DNA of 23,395 bases from Welwitschia mirabilis (GCA_051453625.1 JBOZIK010000001.1:158350794-158374188), one strand, 5' to 3'; shown: positions 1-10,490, counted from the stretch's first letter. Numbers and translations: made by a program. The notes: generated by a model not told the origin, from the letters alone.

Positions 1-1157
1 AGTTGATTTTATTTTAGCATTTTAATTAAATGAACATATCTTATTCTTTATAATTTTTATGAGTTTCCTTTAAGTCTTTTGGAGTTCTACATATTTTTAG
101 GATTACTTATTAGTTCAAGCACTTTGTTCATTTTCTTTTTTCAACCTATTTAGTACATTTTCATCATCCTATTTTTCATTTATTTTATGTTTTCCTCCTT
201 ATCTTTATTCATCATGACTCTTTACCATTTTTACTTTTTTGACTTTTTTGATACATTTTGATACCTTCACGTTGATATCTGAGCCTAACTTATTTGGCTA
301 ACATTTTTATTTTTGAGAACTATTTCAAAGTCTTATCATCCACATGGTCATCCAGATGATGCTGGGGATGACATTAGGATTTTTTTTGAGAGTTGTTCTA
401 AGGTTGTCCTCCAGATGATGCCAAACAATAATGAGGTAAAACTATGATGTGAATTTTTATCTACAATTTTCTTTTATTATTTATTATTTTCATTCATTTT
501 CTCAAGAGATAATAGTGCCCCTAGTTCCTGCCAATGTGTTAGAAGTTACACTAGTCAAACTCATCTCCTAGATTTCCAGATTTCAATAAATTCTCCAAAA
601 TGAAATATGTTTTTCTCTCCCTTAATTTTTTTTAGTTCTTCTCTGATTTTATAATCTTTTGATGTATAGTTTTTATGAATGTTAATTATTTTTTCAAGAT
701 CTTTGATTAGGAACTTACCAATATGATTTTTGCTACATATTTTAAAAGTTATGATGAATTGTATGCATTACAAGGTAAAATTAGGGTTTTAACTTCAAAA
801 CTTATTTTCTCATAAACTATATATAAAAATGTAGTAATTATTTAGGGAAAATTAATCAGTTTAATGTGCTATATATCTTTAGTAGATTAGATTTTTTATT
901 TGAGTACTTTCATTTTTCACTTTACGTGTGGCACATCTAAAATACATGTATTAACTTTTTAGTGCATTTTGAGTTTTTCTTCACATGACTAAACAATACA
1001 ATATGTATTGAAACTTTTTAGGAGGGGTAGGACATATTTTCATAATTTTTAGACATTTTAAACTAGTTTATATGGTTTTTTTCATCATTTGCATGAATAT
1101 TTTAGCTATATTAACCTAATTTTATGTGATGTATTACATATTTATGATTGAGTAGAC

Positions 1158-2360
1158 CATGCACACATAAAGCTAGATAGGCTGAGGCTAAGGCTAAGGC
1201 TATTGAATAGGAGGTGATCCCTTTGACACTATCAGAGATTGAGCAAGTAGAGCCGGTTCATCCTCCACCTTGTTATGCTTGATCTTTGACTATCTAAACC
1301 ATGGTCATTCATGTTGAGAGGCACTCCAGTGACTTCATGAGCCACATAGAGCATTAGGTAGATCAACGACTAATAAATTTATAGCTTTAGTGGATCTTAG
1401 ATGCATAAGGAATAGATTACACATTAGAGACCAAGGAGGTTTATGATATGATGCATATGGAGTGTTGTCCTGATGCTCATGGCTAGCTCATGAATATGAC
1501 TAGAGCTATGATTCGGGGCCATGAAATTATCATCCTCCCAAATCACATTGTAGTAGTAATAGATATTAGTGGTATTAGAAGCATTCATTTACATTTAGCT
1601 GGTAAGACAAAGGAGCACCGTACATATGACACAACACTACCAGTAAATCTAAATTTAGATAGGTGGGGTGTTTTGTGATACAGTTGAATCCTATCTATCA
1701 AATTTTTCATAGAGTATTGATTCACAACATCAGCCCATCTTTTCATGTTAGTTATGCTATGATGGTACATTTATAGATACTAGCAGTATTTAGGTAGGAT
1801 GAGTAGATAAACTTACCCACATTCATATGAAAGAGATTTAGGTCTATAATAGAGGTACAATAGCTTTAGAGTATAGAATATTCATGTCTCCTCTTAGTAA
1901 TATTTAGATGCTTTAATATACAAGCGTCTGTAGGTAAGTAGAGATTCATGCAAAAATAGACTTTAGCTCATTACCTATAGAACATGAGCATCCAAGTATC
2001 AAGAGAGGCAAAGAGACCTTAGGTTCAGAGACCTACAGTTGGCACTTCACTAGAGCATATTTAGGTTCTTTTGGTAGAGACTACTTATACTATTAGAGGG
2101 ATTATAGGCTAAGGCATGTCTAAATTATAGTATAGGATCTAGATAGTTGAGAGAAAAGTACAACACATTGAGGAGTGGCTGGTGGGTGTACAACATTTCA
2201 TCTTATAGATAAGGCACACTGTGATGGTGGATCTTCTAAAGATAGTACAACTATAGAGAAAGAAAATGGCATAAACTATTATAACATTATGTAATCACCA
2301 TTTCCCTATAGCTCCTAAGCATTCTTCCTCTTCTTCTCTTACAGTTGAGACTATCACCCA
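1158..2360 (+). pseudogene. Broken gag-like retroelement protein (copy A), unknown family
   Basis: No frame is intact, but pieces across the three plus frames match the minus-strand protein of copy B in order. Visible blocks: an Ala/Lys/Glu-rich start near 1165-1205; VEPVHPPP at about 1246-1270; VDQRLINL near 1354; a central open piece at 1490-1678 with IRSIHLHLAG and ending LDRWGVL; IHNISP and a SYAM-like block near 1722-1760; then a heptad-like stretch and a Ser-rich tail (HSSSSSLTVE, near 2320-2350). The central domain, with its WGVL, Leu-rich and His/Ser-rich blocks, resembles what is often annotated as 'putative plant transposon protein' in plant retroelements; that link is my inference. 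Most stops are TAG or TAA where the other copy keeps a codon. The start is unknown; the first exon-like boundary is near 1158. The frame is followed by about 530 bp and then the purine tract. Confidence 0.6.
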
Positions 2361-2421
2361 TCAAGGTTTATATAATATATGGAGGGGAAGATACAAGAAT
2401 ACAACAATAAATAGTTACTTC

Positions 2422-2441
2422 TATATATATATATATATATA
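2422..2441. repeat. (TA)n microsatellite
   Basis: Ten uninterrupted TA units lie just after the end of the gag-like frame of copy A. Copy B does not have the run at its matching site, so it arose or expanded after the copies separated. Confidence 0.95.
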
Positions 2442-2893
2442 CATTATTATTTTTTGGGTATCATCATATCACATAGTTTTATTGCTAGATATCATGCATA
2501 TTTTTACATACCATTTTGATACTTCAGGATGAGGATCATCTATGTTATACACATTTATATCTTTTATCTACTATACATTTCAATGGAAGGATATTAATTA
2601 TTGATATATTTAATGTTTATTTTTAAAAAAAATTTAGAAACTTCTATTTTTCTAAATCTATTTTTAAGCATGTCATCCCCTACATCGTCTGAACCACCAC
2701 CAAGACAATAATATAGCCAGTTTTGTGCTACATAGGTAAAATGTTTAGTTACCTATTTTTGACATTTCTATTTCATATTATATGATTATTGAAAATCTTT
2801 CTGAGTTTAATTCATAGTTTTCTAATTGATTTATTATTAGATAATTTGACTCACAATCATGATTATTTTCTTAGTTTTGTCAAGGACTAACAA

Positions 2894-2910
2894 AACTAAG
2901 TGGGGGGCTA
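2894..2910 (+). other. Candidate polypurine tract of copy A
   Basis: AAGTGGGGGG (2898-2907) ends three bases before the TGTTG that opens the LTR. Copy B has AAGTGGGGTG at the matching place. A G-rich purine run at this spot is where plus-strand DNA synthesis is primed in LTR retrotransposons. The assignment rests on position and composition. Confidence 0.6.
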
Positions 2911-4160
2911 TGTTGCACTGCCAAATTATATGTACTTGATAGGATATTTTGAGTAGTTTTGCAGGACATTAGACAGGTTTATATTAAGTTTTGACGATAA
3001 TGGATAGTTAGGGAAAATGTCATGGAAACATGTAATCTTCATTACCTTTAATATCATTTAAATTAATTTTTAATACTTCTTATGTAAAGTAATAGTTTTA
3101 CAATTAAAAATTGTAATTTAATACATGGAATACCTTAAAAAAGCCTATCATCCACCTCAACATTTAGATAATAGTATGGATGGCAAAAAGACTTAAGTGA
3201 AGGAGGATGCTTACTAGTGCAAATCTGGGAGCTAATGTGGTACTTTATGATATGGCATAATCTCCTATAACATTTGGATAACTAGTAGAATAACACTTGA
3301 GATAAATACTTCATTAAACTCTAGCCATATGGCTTGCATCTTCTTGCACAGTTGTTAGGATTATTAGCATGTCTATTAGTATTTTCTGATTTTGAAGCTT
3401 GTTTTATAATAAACACCTCCTCTGCCTTTGACTCCACTTTTATTTTTATTTGCATCAGAAATTCTCATGATAAGAGATCAAAGGGCTAAAGTTTCATCCA
3501 TTCTTATTACAAAGAAATTTCTTCCTTAGTGTTGGGATGTATATCCTTATGATGCTACCACTTTGTAACATGGATGTTGGTTTACTTTTAATTGAAACTC
3601 TATTTTTATTTTTATATCTTTTGTTTTGTACATTACCAGTATGGTTTATGTTGCCTCTGATTTGATGATAACTTCTTTGGTAATATAAATCATGATGGCA
3701 ATCTTTATTAAGCTTGACATTGTTATTTTTTATGCATTGCATTTTATTTCCTAGATTAACTTTGCATTGTTTTCATATTCTATTCAATGTACCTGATATC
3801 TTAGGTTGATCTTAACTTGGTAATGGATTTTCTTGATTGATTAGATTATATAGGGCTGATCTCCATGATAGGTTGATTTAGTAATCCAATAAAAGTTTCA
3901 TTTAGTTTAGTCTTGCATTTCATTTGCATAGCATATTTATTTTTATTTGTATTTTGCGTTGTTAGTTCATTCTATTTTAAGGATAAAGTATTTTATTTGT
4001 GAAATCAATTCTTTTTTTTCTTACTCATGACTTCAACAAGATTATAACATTTGGGTCACTCTCATCTATATTAGTGTGTTATGTTATGCAAAATCTAAAT
4101 ATTTGTAATTGACAAGATCTATTTGAGAAAGTGATGTTTACACAAATATGCACCACAACA
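2911..4160 (+). repeat. 3' LTR of copy A (about 1,250 bp)
   Basis: It opens with TGTTG and closes with CAACA, a perfect 5-bp terminal inverted repeat of the usual TG...CA kind. A purine tract sits immediately upstream. It matches copy B's LTR (18505-19601) in blocks, for example AGAAATTCTCATGAT (about 3459), CTTTGTAACATGGATGTTG (about 3561) and ATATTAGTGTGTT (about 4068). Similarity fades right after 4160, which sets the outer edge. An open frame of 82 codons on the minus strand at 3494-3742 falls inside the LTR and looks like chance. The promoter, R region and poly(A) site are not clear. Confidence 0.7.
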
Positions 4161-4572
4161 TCCTATAGTTTTTATAATCATGATCAATTCAAATAAACTA
4201 TAGGAGATTTTATTTAATGTAAACAAACTCTAGATGATTATCTTTAATTTAAGTCATATCATCCATAACCCTTCCTTTTGATACTAGACATGCTTTTGAA
4301 GAGTATCCTCAATCTTGTCCATACATAAATTAATCCCTTTGTAATTTTTAAATATGAAAATTGTTATATTAAGAATTAGAAGTTTGATTCCATTCCTTTC
4401 ATTTCCCTTTACAATCCTTATTATTCATCCTTCTTTTTATATTTGTCATCCTTTAAATCTTACCCTTTATCTTTATTTTAATATTCTTTATTGATTTAAT
4501 TAATACTTATTATTTTCATATGTCCAACAAACTACCTCACTTTCCTTCGAAGATATCTTTAAAGATTTTTAG
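4161..4572. other. Unassigned AT-rich DNA next to copy A
   Basis: No coding signal or recognised repeat is visible. One CTCTAGATGATTATC motif (4229-4243) resembles the palindromic motif seen several times inside copies A and B. The five bases directly after the LTR (TCCTA) would be one half of a target-site duplication if the insertion is simple; the partner lies off the left edge. Confidence 0.4.
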
Positions 4573-5328
4573 AAGATGCTTTCAACATCCTTCAATTCCT
4601 TTCATAATATTTGAAAGAAACCAATAATAAAACCAAGGAAAATATTGATTAAATCCTTCAATAAATAACCCAAACTAATGATCAAATTCTTAGGGCTCTC
4701 AACCAATAACTAAAAGAAGAAAACCTTCCTACATTTCATGAATCTAAGATCCTTAGGAACTTTAAGGGAATTAATGAGACTAGAATGAATAACATCCAAA
4801 TCATATAAGAAGACCTTGAGTTTTATAATGCCTTTGAGAGTGAATTATTATGTACAAAAATGTTTTTCTTCATAGTAGAATTACAAACATCTGATGAGAA
4901 ATTAGTAGGGTATGAGTAATTATTTTAAAAAATGGTAAACTAAAAGTTATATAATAGAGGACAAATCAATAAGAGAGATTAATAAAATAAAAAACATTAA
5001 AAATAAATCCATCTTTGAATCTCAACAATTATTTCTTATAAAACCTCATGAGGAAGAATGCCCTAGAAATATTAATGAAGAGGTAAACATTAGTCAAGAG
5101 CCTATTCATGATTCATCTTCTAAAAAATTATTATGTTTTTTTCAACAAACTCTTAAGCCAATCATGTCACTATCTTCTAAGGAAAAATCAAATCTTAATA
5201 ATGAAGACAAACCCTCTAAAAATTTGAAACCATTTTCTAATACTTTTCTTAATTATCATTCACTTCTACAATGTTCTCTAATTCATCTTTGTCTTCATTC
5301 CAAAATAATTTCTTCCATGAGTTATTAA
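4573..5328 (+). pseudogene. Unrecognised coding relic with a 129-codon stop-free run
   Basis: Positions 4939-5325 form 129 consecutive codons without a stop, closed by TAA at 5326-5328. At this base composition such a run is unlikely by chance. The first Met is far inside (5164), so there is no sensible start. The product is hydrophilic, rich in Ser, Asn, Lys and Glu, with blocks such as PHEEECPRNINEE and KPIMSLSSKEKSN. Just upstream, in another frame (about 4573-4938), lies a stretch rich in Asn, Gln, Glu and Lys (for example TNDQILRALNQ, FHESKILRNF) with several TAA stops that could each be an old CAA. The two pieces can be joined by a single-base shift near 4935. It may be a retroelement gag or linker region, but I recognise no domain, and no homologous piece follows the LTR in copy B. 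Confidence 0.4.
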
Positions 5329-7399
5329 TTAAACATAAACAAGATAATGGTTGAATAATTTTTTATTTATAATGCATTAATTTTACTACTAGTGTAATGT
5401 TCTTTTAATTTTTGTGTATTCATGCATAAAAATTTACAAGGACTCTCTTTTATCTTTGAATGCTTTGTGTAATTTTTTTTAAGACTTCGCATATGCTTTA
5501 CCTTAGAAAATCCTTAAAGAAATTTTTAGTTTTATTTCATGCTTTTAAATTAGATTTTTATTTTAGAATAGATTTTTATTTGAATTAGATTTAGGATTTA
5601 AAAACTAAATTGCTAAAAATGCTCATGCTTAATGCCTTCTCTTGTCTTAAATCATCTAAGCACTACCACCTACATAATCACTACCTTAAATAATTTTCAT
5701 ATAAGAAATTCAAAATTTCATCCATGGAATCAAATAAATCACCATCAACTCAAACCTCATTATCCATCCCTTCTACTTTAGTAGTTCCTAATAAAACTCA
5801 TCAACCATCTATCCATAAGTTTTTAAGATTAAATAATCCTGGTTGATGGTCCTTAATGAAATAAACTGATAATAAGTAATCACATTATCATTGCAAATTA
5901 GGTAGAATTTAAGTTTACTTATATTTTTTTAAGAAAACGTTCTGACTATTCTCGAGTTAACTTATTAAAATTAGTTTTAATTAAGATAATCTAATTGAAA
6001 AAAGTGGTTAAACTAAGGTGGGATTTTCTTACATGCTATGTTAATTATCTTCAACACATTTTATTAGGCTAATGAACCAATGACAGTTCATGTGCATCAA
6101 AATTTATTGAATATGGGAAGAAGTAATAAAAATAAAATGAGTTATCTCATCTCTAAAAGCACATTACTTATTGATTAGTTAAAAATTGGGTTTAGTTAAT
6201 TTCATCAAGATTATAGATGCTTATTAGCAATGTAGCTTTAACAATTTATTTTGTGACATGTTCAACTACATCGAGGCTATAATCATTCATTAGAAATATA
6301 GCACTGACTCCTTTGTACATCAATATGCTTAAATTTATTATAAATATATGTTATAACATTGGATTCTTAATTGAAATAAATGCTTAAAATAAGAAATAAA
6401 GTAAAATCATGAAAAAGGTAAAAATTAGAAAGAAAAAAAGGAATAATTAGATATGCTTATGTGCTTACTCTCTTTAACTTATGTCCTTGAAAGTTTTATA
6501 ATTGATATTTGATTACTTATAGGTTTACTTAAAGGATATCTTATTTGTTTGATATTTTAATACATTTTAAATTTAGGATAAAATGTATAAAAATTTTAAT
6601 AAATGTAGCCAATAATTTAGGTAATCTATTTTTTAAATATGTGGATGATGTAATTTTCATTAGGTCTTACATTTTGCTTTCCCTATAATTACATTGTAGT
6701 TTTCTCTAAATAATTACATTAAAAATAATTTGCTAGCCTTTTTCATGTTGAAAAAAAAACAATTTAATATAATTAACTTATTCTTAAGAACCTTATACTC
6801 AATATTATATCTTTTATAACTTTGAGGATAAAGTTTAATCTTGGTTAGATGGTATGCATCTACTTTTGTTGAATTTTTTTTAATGTTCTATTTGTTAAAA
6901 ATTAATCAAAAATTTTTCAAAATGATATCATTTCTATAATTAAAAATTTTTACTTAATTAATTTTTCCATGTAGATCATTTCTTTATCAACTTTTTGCTA
7001 AGAGTCTAGCAAAAGTCTTGTTAAGGGGTGTGTTTATTTACAAAAGTTGACATTGCTAGCAAGTATAATTGATTAATTTTACATAGGGAGAGATATTTAA
7101 TTTATCAATTTATCATAAAATTATGTCTTTTTCCCTTTTTATTATGTCTTTATAAAAATATGAGATTTTTCTTAACATAAGCAGGTTTATTGGTATCTTT
7201 TAAAGAACATTGCAAAACTTGAAGGAATTCTAATACAAGACACTAATGTTATCAGCTAGGACTATTGACATCTCTGACCTTCTAGGTTAAGACTTATAAA
7301 AAATAATGTTCCTACATTAATTTGAGGAGTTCATCACATTTTACTTATGGGATAAGTTACAAGTTGATCAAATTCAATATCAAATTTCAACAATACATG
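5329..7399. other. Unassigned AT-rich DNA
   Basis: About 2 kb without a recognisable gene. A 40-codon frame at 5724-5846 (starts MESNKSPSTQ, Ser/Thr/Pro rich) is the only tidy small frame and could equally be chance. A purine run AAACTAAGGTGGGA near 6013-6026 resembles a polypurine tract, but no LTR start could be confirmed next to it. The rest is low-complexity A/T sequence. Confidence 0.35.
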
Positions 7400-7652
7400 G
7401 TAAAAGTATGAGATGACACATCATAGTGAGATGTGGTATAATGAAGATGTCTATGTGAAAGGCACATGACATAGCATCTATTAATAGCATCATCATTAGT
7501 CAAAGGATACATCATCGTCATGTTTACATGAGAAGACAAAAAATCCTTCTTTATGGCTATATGTCAAAAATCATAACTTCCTTCTTATGTAATCACCCAT
7601 TAATTAATTATATAATGTAATCATAACAAAGATATTCAAGTATTCCCTCATC

Positions 7653-7660
7653 TATAAAAG
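7653..7660 (+). promoter_or_regulatory. TATA box of the candidate LTR promoter
   Basis: CTATAAAAGGGCC is a close match to a plant TATA box and stands out in otherwise featureless A/T sequence. It is followed by a short inverted repeat, GGGCCTTAAGCCCC (7660-7673), near the expected RNA start. This arrangement is common in LTRs of plant Ty3/gypsy elements. Confidence 0.55.
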
Positions 7661-7858
7661 GGCCTTAAGCCCCCATTATAAGGATCTTTTGATTGAGTAA
7701 TGTAAAAACTTGGAGTGCTAGGATATTATGGTATTCTAATCATCTTTCTTGGGGGTGAATTATTCCAAGGCTAGGTGAGAAGGCCTTCATTTTCACCTCT
7801 ATTCTTTTAATATAATGTATATTTTTTAAATTTTAATATAAGAATTATCTTTCTTCCT

Positions 7859-8005
7859 TTCATTATTAATGCATAGTTTATTTGGTATTAAAAATCTTTA
7901 GGCAAGACTAGTTGTTAAGCAAGTTTTATTATTTCATTATTAATGATCATGAATTTGATATTAGAAATCTCTAGGTGAATCTGTTTTATTATTAAATTCT
8001 TTTAT
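7859..8005 (+). repeat. Imperfect 74-bp tandem duplication
   Basis: TTCATTATTAATG occurs at 7859 and again at 7933. Each is followed by a related run: TTGGTATTAAAAATCTTTAG in the first, TTGATATTAGAAATCTCTAG in the second. Both units end in a GTTTTATTATT block. It lies in the probable U5 part of the gypsy LTR. Confidence 0.75.
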
Positions 8006-8052
8006 ACTAAGTGAGTTATTTGAGGTTACATTTAAAATATCATAACGCTACA

Positions 8053-8466
8053 TTTTGATGGATCTTTTGCACTTTTATTCATACTTTTCATTCTTTGAAG
8101 GTCTATGAAGGATCAAGAAGACTAGGTAACTAAACAAAACTTATGTGATGGATGAGATTATGCCTCCATATAGAGCCTTAACAACTTAATAATTTTAGTT
8201 ATGTTTTAGGATATAGAAGTCATTGAAGGAATGTGGAGCATTGGGAAAATCTAATAGAAATTTGGATCACTTTAATTCCCTTACATTACCAATTAAAGAT
8301 AAATTTAAACCTCAACTTCTAGTTTTCATTTTACGTTCTTTTTATTGTAAAATAGAATAATCATGTTCCTTTTGATTAGTTATTACATATATATCTCTGT
8401 GAAAGAATGATACCAAGTTCTCACCTAGTTGAATTTAGTTCACTACTATACATGAACACTTACAAA
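8053..8466 (+). other. Leader of the gypsy relic; internal deletion inferred
   Basis: Only about 400 bp separate the candidate LTR end from recognisable reverse transcriptase C-terminal sequence. A full Ty3/gypsy element would have gag, protease and most of RT here, several kilobases in all. No gag, protease or RT catalytic block is visible, so most of the internal region appears to have been lost. Confidence 0.45.
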
Positions 8467-9107
8467 GAGATTGAGATTGATGAATAGAAAATCAAGATTA
8501 TAAAAAACGTACTACCTCTAACTAAATTAACTAAATTAAAATTCTTCCTATAGTATGTAGAATATTACAAAATATTTTAAGCAACATTTAGTAAAATTTA
8601 TAAATCCCTTAGTACCTTCTTACAAAAAGATGTGAAATATAATTAGGCTAATGAATGCCAAAGTTCTTTCTATAATGTAAAAGATAAACTTTTATTAGCA
8701 CATATTTTACCAGGACCTAGTTGAACAAAATCATTTCATATTATGAATAATGCATCTAACCATGCTATAGGAGCTATGTTGGCAAAAAAGGATGAAAAAA
8801 AAACAAATAATATATTATTTCCTATATCAATAAGAATTTAAGCTAGCTTAAGAAGATCACATAGTAACTAAAAAGGAAGTGTTAGCAGTGATAATGATAA
8901 TAGAAAAACTTAGATATTATATCCTAGGATATGAAGTAAAAATCCATATAAACCATAGTACAATTACATGTTTTATGAATAAAAAAGCTTCCAATTCAAA
9001 AATCATGAGATGGATATTATTAATGCAAGAATTTAAGCTAAAAATCATTAATAGAAAAGGAACAAAAATGTAATAGCAAATCACCTTTCAAGGTTAGAAT
9101 TTTTTTG
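8467..9107 (+). pseudogene. pol: Ty3/gypsy pol relic: end of reverse transcriptase and RNase H
   Basis: The frame starting near 8467 reads EIEIDE, stop, KIKIIKNVLPLTKL, then FSKIYKSLSTFLQKD: the connection between RT and RNase H typical of Ty3/gypsy. RNase H follows from about 8743 (MNNASNHAIGAML) and continues in an open piece at 8879-9073 (LAVIMIIEKLRYYILGYEV ... MRWILLMQEFKLKI), closing with the family's ANHLSRL block near 9078. Catalytic positions are damaged: the family's first Asp (normally in an MCDAS-type block) reads Asn, and the Asp of the later TDH-type block reads Asn in INHSTIT. Several in-frame stops are present, and a one-base loss in an A-run at about 9063-9067 shifts the frame before ANHLSRL. 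The lineage looks like chromodomain-less Athila/Tat. It is not functional. Confidence 0.88.
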
Positions 9108-9149
9108 ATGAAGAGCTAATAAATATAAGAAGTGAGTTTTTGTATGAAC

Positions 9150-10490
9150 ATCTATTTAAAATTAGGACAAATTCCTAGTATGTTAACATAGCCAATTTTA
9201 TTGTAAGTAAGAAATTACCATCATTTATAAATTACCATGAAAGAAAAAGGTTATTAAAAAAATCAAGATATTACATGTGGCATCATAATATGCTATTTAA
9301 AAGATGTAAATATCATGTCATTAGAAGATGTGTGGAATAAAACCTATAGAAATAAATTTTAAAATAAGCACATAAAAAAGAAGAAGGACATTATGGATCA
9401 AAACAAATAAGAATAAAAGTTCTTCATGTGGGACACTACTAGCTAGTAGTATTTAAGGATTTAAATGCACATGTTTAGGATTGTGATAAAAACCAAAGGT
9501 ATGGGGTATTTACTCAAAAATTAGAAATTCCACAATAATGGATTTAATACATTAAACTTTTGATATATAAGGCATAAATTTTATTAGGCCCATTAAACCC
9601 TCTTCCTATGGAAAAAAATATTTTTCTTTGTGTTGATTATTTCAGTAAATGGGATAAAGTTGAGGTTGTATCTTATTATTCTTATTAAATAATAGTTACC
9701 TTACTTGTTAAAAACATCATTTATAGATTTGGAACCTCTTGAAATCTCATTTTTTATAGAGGAACTCATTTTACTATTGAAGCTTTTCAAAAACTTCTAT
9801 TTAAGCATGAAATCCATTACAAACTTTCTATCCCTTACCATCCCTAATAAAATGGCCAAGTTGAAGTAATTAATAAAGAAATTAATAAAATATCAATAAA
9901 AATCATGAACATAGAGAAAATAGATTGGTTTAAAAAATTAAATAAAGCTTTATGGACCTATAGAATAACTTGGAAACATAGTATAGTTTTTACATCATAT
10001 AAAATGATTTATGAAAAAATGGTCATTCTACTAATTGAATTTAGATTAAAAACCTTTAAATTAGTGATAAAAATTTAATGTAACTCAGATAAAACTCATG
10101 AAGAATGGATATAAAATATGAATTTCTTAAATAAAATGAGAAAAGAAGCTCTCTTACATAAAGAACTAATACAATAGAAAACTAAAGTATATCATTATGA
10201 TAAAATGAAAACAATTAATTTCAAGGTAGAAAATTCAGTACTAGTCTTTAATCCGAAAAAGATCCATTCAAAACAAAAGTCTAAACAAAATTGACTATGA
10301 ACTTATAGCATAATAAAAAGTTTAGGAAATGGAGCTCATGAATTATATAACCCTAGTTAAAAAGTAACTTACCAAATTAATGGATAAAGAGTGAGAACGT
10401 ATAATTGAAAATAGATATTTTCTTCACTACCTAGGGAACCTATATGGATTGGAGAAAATACTTCCACTTAACTTATGAATAAAATTAGAT
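9150..10490 (+). pseudogene. pol: Ty3/gypsy integrase relic and C-terminal tail
   Basis: An HHCC-type zinc region is partly preserved (IRRCVE near 9330; AHKKEEGHYGSKQ and KVLH near 9370-9425; DCDKNQRYG near 9480). The core follows: GPLNPLP (about 9587), VDYFSKW (about 9634), the RGTHF block (about 9758), and NGQVEVINKEI (about 9851) carrying the conserved third catalytic Glu. The first catalytic Asp (GIDFxGP-type) is gone. The second, in the block before RGTHF, reads Tyr, as if GAT had become TAT. TGA in GTS*NL and TAA TAA before NGQVEV break the frame. After the core comes the typical tail: GNGAHELYNPS and KVTYQING (10326-10382), then LPREPIWIGENTS (about 10430-10470). No chromodomain is seen, supporting an Athila/Tat-type element. 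Confidence 0.88.

Larger units (their letters stand above)
1..4160 (+). repeat. Retroelement copy A: 3' part of an LTR retrotransposon, running in from the left edge
   Basis: This stretch matches the reverse complement of about 18505-22660 in the same order along its whole length, by eye roughly 75-80% in the best parts. Anchor pairs are 1-80 with about 22580-22660, 340-430 with 22270-22350, 1160-2360 with 20150-21565, 2880-2990 with 19530-19630, 3455-3575 with 18910-19045, and 4030-4160 with 18505-18630. Order of parts: T-rich leader, broken gag-like frame, purine tract, LTR. Homology ends at 4160, directly after CAACA, as expected for the outer edge of a 3' LTR. The 5' LTR and the rest of the element lie outside the window. 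The plus strand is strongly T-rich here, while copy B is A-rich, which fits the inverted orientation. Confidence 0.85.
7400..8052 (+). repeat. Candidate LTR of the Ty3/gypsy relic (5' boundary uncertain)
   Basis: This block has LTR-like parts in order: a relatively GC-richer upstream region with ATGACACATCA and CATGTGAAAGG-like motifs, a TATA box (7653-7660), a likely transcribed region starting near GGGCCTTAAGCCCCC, and an AT-rich tail with a tandem duplication. It is followed on the same strand by gypsy pol sequence. A plausible 3' end is GCTACA at 8047-8052, followed by TTTTGATGGATC; a primer-binding site might begin there, but I cannot assign a tRNA. I found no second copy downstream of the integrase, so the LTR status is inferred from structure alone. 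Confidence 0.45.

Noticed and set aside
1585-1770. 61-codon open frame, minus strand
   Set aside because: It is antisense to the gag-like frame of copy A, whose plus-strand reading is supported by copy B.
3494-3742. 82-codon open frame, minus strand
   Set aside because: It lies inside the LTR of copy A, on the antisense strand, and has no preserved counterpart in copy B.
4050-4061. A primer-binding-site-like word, TTTGGGTCACTC, after ATAACA inside copy A, with TTTGGATTAACTC at the matching place in copy B
   Set aside because: It suggested that the LTR ended at 4049 and was followed by internal sequence. The homology between copies continues about 110 bp further and stops exactly at CAACA, which pairs with the TGTTG start, so the LTR end was placed at 4160.
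5724-5846. 40-codon frame starting MESNKSPSTQ
   Set aside because: It is short and isolated, with no supporting copy or recognised domain; it is noted in the regional description but not called as a gene.
6013-6026. Purine run AAACTAAGGTGGGA as a polypurine tract
   Set aside because: No LTR start with a matching second copy could be found beside it, and the purine run is short.
6638-6649. Tyr-Val-Asp-Asp (reverse transcriptase active-site motif) on the plus strand
   Set aside because: The neighbouring residues do not match RT of any retroelement class I know, and the surrounding DNA has no other RT block. Four residues in A/T-rich DNA can arise by chance.
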